Shown: one piece after another, positions 5,202 through 7,283 of the stretch
How the letters are laid out: each line of letters opens with the position of its first letter
Position numbering within the stretch: position 1 is the first letter of the stretch
The notes under the pieces: generated by a model
Told to the model about the DNA's origin: nothing
The model's input: only the letters and a program-made list of their open reading frames with translations
Database searches by the model: none
Translations under genes and position numbers: made by a program
Assembly: GCA_001872985.1 (NCBI GenBank)
Contig: MNYA01000067.1
Location: forward strand, 1 to 7,283
Origin: a bacterium CG2_30_54_10
Lineage (GTDB): Bacteria; Muiribacteriota; Ozemobacteria; Ozemobacterales; Ozemobacteraceae
Reading direction: 5' to 3'
Length of the DNA: 7,283 nucleotides

Positions 5202-7034
5202 ATGATGCGTAACATCCGGGCTGTTGCCTTTATTTCGCTGGTGTTAGTTTCAAGTTCGGTGGTATTCCTCCCGGCGACCGCAACCGCGGAGTTCGACAAC
5301 ACGAACATTCTCATCGAGGAAGCTGTCAACCACATCTACCAGCAGCGGTTCAAACAGGCTCATTCAGCGCTGAAGCAGGCTTTTGAGCAGTCGCCCAGGC
5401 ATCCGGGCGTCCACTTCAACCTTGGAAGACTTTTCGAGATGACGGGTAACTTCCCCGAAGCGCTGAGGGAATACCAGATGGCGGTAGTTCTTGACCCCTC
5501 GATGGTAGCCGCCCGGCGCGGAATCGCCCGTTGCTCGGTCGAGATCAAGCGGATCAGAGGATCTGAAGAAGCCTCGGTACTGGACGAAGCCGCCAGGGAA
5601 ATCACCTCCAGGAACGGGAGCAATCAGTCAGGGCGATCCGGTGATGCAGGCCGGCGAGTGGCTGTTCCCCCTGCACGCCCACCGTCCGCGCCTAGTAATG
5701 CTTCACGAGTGGTCGTTCAGAACCCGGTATCCCAGGCTGTTCGGACAACGGCGGAAAACCAGAAAATGATGCCAGGGTACGGTGACAAAGAATCGGGAAC
5801 TCCGACCCCTTCAATGGGGGAGGCGGGGCGTTGGCCCCCGAATGGCGCAGTCGAAACGGCCCCGTCTGTTCCGGCGATGGAGCTTCCGCCGATGCCGGCT
5901 TCGGCGCAGCTTCCGCAGGCTGAAAACCTTCAATTGCCGCCCCTTCCTCAGGCCGTCCAAGAGCGAGTTCGTGAAGCTCCGTCAACCGAAGAGGAAAGCC
6001 GGGCGGAAGCCCTCATGGAACGCGGCGATTACTCCAAAGCCTACGAAATTCTCAACGGGATTGCCACCCAGAATCCGGACAATCCTCACCCGCTGTTTCT
6101 TCTTGGAAAGCTGTTCAGTCTCAAGGGCGAGCTTTTCAGCGGAATCAAGTATCTCGAGGAAGCCATCAAGGTCGACGAGCGGCAGTATCCTGCCTATTAC
6201 CTTCTAGCCCAGGATTATTCACGGGTGAACCTTTTGGACGATGCGATCCGGAATTATCTGATCTATTTTGGTGTAAAACCTCAAGCCGGTGTCGCAGTCG
6301 AGATCGCTCGGACGTATGAACGCATGGGCCGGGATGATTTGGCCAAAGAATATTACGGGAAGGCAAACGCGATGAATCCAGGGAACCCCAACCTCCAATC
6401 ACGCTTGTCTGACAGCGAGACTGAGGTCGCCAACGATCTGTATCTGAGGGCAAACCACGCTTTTACCACCGACGATTTCCCGGGGGCTTTGACGCTGTAT
6501 CAGCAGGCTTTGAACTCGCGAGGACTCGACCCTACCTACCGCCGCGACGCGGAGCGGAAAGTGCAGGCCGCGAAGCTTCGTTCGCAAGCTCTTGCCGAGG
6601 AGGCCCGCCCCGGAATCGAGGGCTTCCAGCAGACGCGGCAGATCTATGGAACCGTCAATCTTCAGTATCCGCAGTTAGCCGACATAACTTTCAAGACGAA
6701 GTTCACCGGCCCAGTAACCGTGGAATGGCGCGGCTTCGTTGCCCGCAAGTTTACACGATACGGTCAGGATTTCCTCGTCATGATCAAGGAGCTTTCAAAC
6801 GACGAGCTCGATCAGATGCGGCGGGACCAGAACGATTATCGCCTGAACCCGAACTTCACGAATCAGCCTGTATTTCTGCTCACCACGCCGCGAGGCGGTT
6901 TTCCCAAGTTCGCCGACAAGGGAAAATTCATCACCTTCACCGGAAAAACCGATTGGCGGTTTTACGATGTCATCAACGATCTCGGCCAGAGCATGAAGCT
7001 TCCGGCGTTCGATTTTCTCGCCGGCCATCCCTGA
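5202..7034 (+). CDS. Exported TPR protein with proline-rich linker and a C-terminal beta-rich domain
   Basis: The product is 610 residues from the ATG at 5202. Residues 1-29 are a Sec signal peptide (MMRNIRAVAFISLVLVSSSV..., cleavage after PATATA, before EFDN), so it acts in the periplasm or cell envelope. Two tetratricopeptide repeats follow (about 38-103: FKQAHSALKQAFEQSP, HFNLGRLFEMTGNFPEALREY). A low-complexity Pro/Ser/Ala/Gln linker (about 138-262) comes next. A second TPR block (about 263-443) includes ESRAEALMERGDYSKAYEIL, LFLLGKLFSLKGELFSGIKY and ARTYERMGRDDLAKEYYGKA. Residues about 477-610 form a separate non-TPR domain rich in predicted strands (GPVTVEWRGFVARKF, GQDFLVMIKEL, DKGKFITFTGKTDWRFYDV) that I cannot assign. 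TPR proteins scaffold complexes; a specific role is unknown. It lies 201 bases after the HEAT stop, with the divergent small gene between. Confidence 0.87.
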   Translation: MMRNIRAVAFISLVLVSSSVVFLPATATAEFDNTNILIEEAVNHIYQQRFKQAHSALKQAFEQSPRHPGVHFNLGRLFEMTGNFPEALREYQMAVVLDPSMVAARRGIARCSVEIKRIRGSEEASVLDEAAREITSRNGSNQSGRSGDAGRRVAVPPARPPSAPSNASRVVVQNPVSQAVRTTAENQKMMPGYGDKESGTPTPSMGEAGRWPPNGAVETAPSVPAMELPPMPASAQLPQAENLQLPPLPQAVQERVREAPSTEEESRAEALMERGDYSKAYEILNGIATQNPDNPHPLFLLGKLFSLKGELFSGIKYLEEAIKVDERQYPAYYLLAQDYSRVNLLDDAIRNYLIYFGVKPQAGVAVEIARTYERMGRDDLAKEYYGKANAMNPGNPNLQSRLSDSETEVANDLYLRANHAFTTDDFPGALTLYQQALNSRGLDPTYRRDAERKVQAAKLRSQALAEEARPGIEGFQQTRQIYGTVNLQYPQLADITFKTKFTGPVTVEWRGFVARKFTRYGQDFLVMIKELSNDELDQMRRDQNDYRLNPNFTNQPVFLLTTPRGGFPKFADKGKFITFTGKTDWRFYDVINDLGQSMKLPAFDFLAGHP

Positions 7035-7156
7035 CATCTGGTTTTGGAATTCCATTTCCAACAAATTCGTACGGATCCAGAGGCTGGTTGGTAGGGAAGC
7101 AGGGAAAAGCCACCAGCAAATCCAAAAAATACGGCTTTCTTAAAAAGTGAACTTAT

Positions 7157-7189
7157 CGTAACTTCTCAAAAAAGGGGGGCACGCGCCCA
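7157..7189. repeat. Dispersed repeat copy B
   Basis: This is the second copy of the repeat at 1872-1903, in the same orientation: CGTAACTTCTCA, then an A-run and a G6 run, then CACGCGCCCA. It lies about 120 bases after the TPR stop. It is followed directly by strong hairpins that copy A lacks, so copy A may be a shorter or degraded version of a larger element. Confidence 0.7.
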
Positions 7190-7194
7190 CCTTC

Positions 7195-7219
7195 GCCTCG
7201 CGAAGTGAATTCGCGAGGC
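7195..7219. repeat. Perfect 10-bp hairpin
   Basis: GCCTCGCGAA at 7195-7204 and TTCGCGAGGC at 7210-7219 are exact inverted repeats around a 5-base loop. The stem is GC-rich and stable, but there is no T-run on either side, so it is not a canonical intrinsic terminator. It sits directly after dispersed repeat copy B. Confidence 0.85.
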
Positions 7220-7234
7220 TCATCCCCCGCGGTC

Positions 7235-7249
7235 GGGCGCTTTGCGCCC
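7235..7249. repeat. Short GC-rich hairpin
   Basis: GGGCGC at 7235-7240 and GCGCCC at 7244-7249 are exact inverted repeats with a TTT loop. Together with the hairpin at 7195-7219 it makes the end of the window a structured non-coding block. The rest of 7035-7283 holds no gene that I can support. Confidence 0.75.
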
Positions 7250-7283
7250 TCCGGTCTGCCTTCACTCTTCCCCCGACTTATTG

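Noticed and set aside
4997..5212. 71-codon plus-strand frame overlapping the HEAT stop as ATGA
   Set aside because: The ATGA overlap is tempting, but the product is hydrophilic low-information sequence. It lies antisense to the small membrane gene and runs over the TPR ribosome binding site and start.
7102..7136. AAAGCC...GGCTTT inverted repeat as a terminator of the TPR gene
   Set aside because: The stem is six base pairs with a loop of about 21 bases and a poor T-run after it; too weak to call.

Overview
The window looks like chromosomal DNA of a Gram-negative bacterium with moderately high GC in genes and AT-richer gaps. A Sec-exported periplasmic TPR protein, an HlyD-type efflux adaptor, a PBS-lyase/HEAT-repeat protein and palindromic 'TGTCATTGCG' and 'TGTCATTTCGACCGAAGG'-type intergenic repeats together suggest a deltaproteobacterium (Desulfobacterota). 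That placement is an impression from gene style and repeats, not a measured one. No rRNA, tRNA, CRISPR array or transposase gene is visible.

Layout. Bases 1-402 hold no gene: a 7-bp tandem repeat, a short 9-bp duplication and AT-rich DNA. Bases 403-1557 (minus) encode an HlyD/YbhG-type membrane fusion protein with an in-frame TAG at 550-552. The frame stays open and conserved-looking for 48 codons beyond it, so the gene is probably a recent nonsense pseudogene. Bases 1558-1951 hold no gene but carry two different palindromic repeat elements and one copy of a dispersed repeat. Bases 1952-3175 (minus) encode an esterase D/Fes-like alpha/beta hydrolase with an N-terminal CBM20-like domain. Divergent from it, on the plus strand, are a 60-residue DUF433-like protein (3290-3472), a HEAT-repeat protein (3531-5000) and an exported TPR protein with a proline-rich linker (5202-7034). 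Bases 7035-7283 contain a second copy of the dispersed repeat followed by strong hairpins.

The most notable item is a 28-codon gene on the minus strand at 5024-5110, in the gap between the HEAT and TPR genes. It has a near-consensus extended -10 promoter with a 17-bp spacer, a GGAGGA ribosome binding site, and a product that is almost entirely one membrane-spanning helix. It is too short for usual gene calling.

How the genes work together: the DUF433-like and HEAT genes are probably one transcript, starting from an extended -10 promoter just upstream of 3290. The TPR gene may be read through from them or have its own promoter, which I could not find. No shared pathway can be shown. The adaptor gene has no ABC or RND partner next to it and ends in repeat-rich DNA, which fits a decayed efflux locus.
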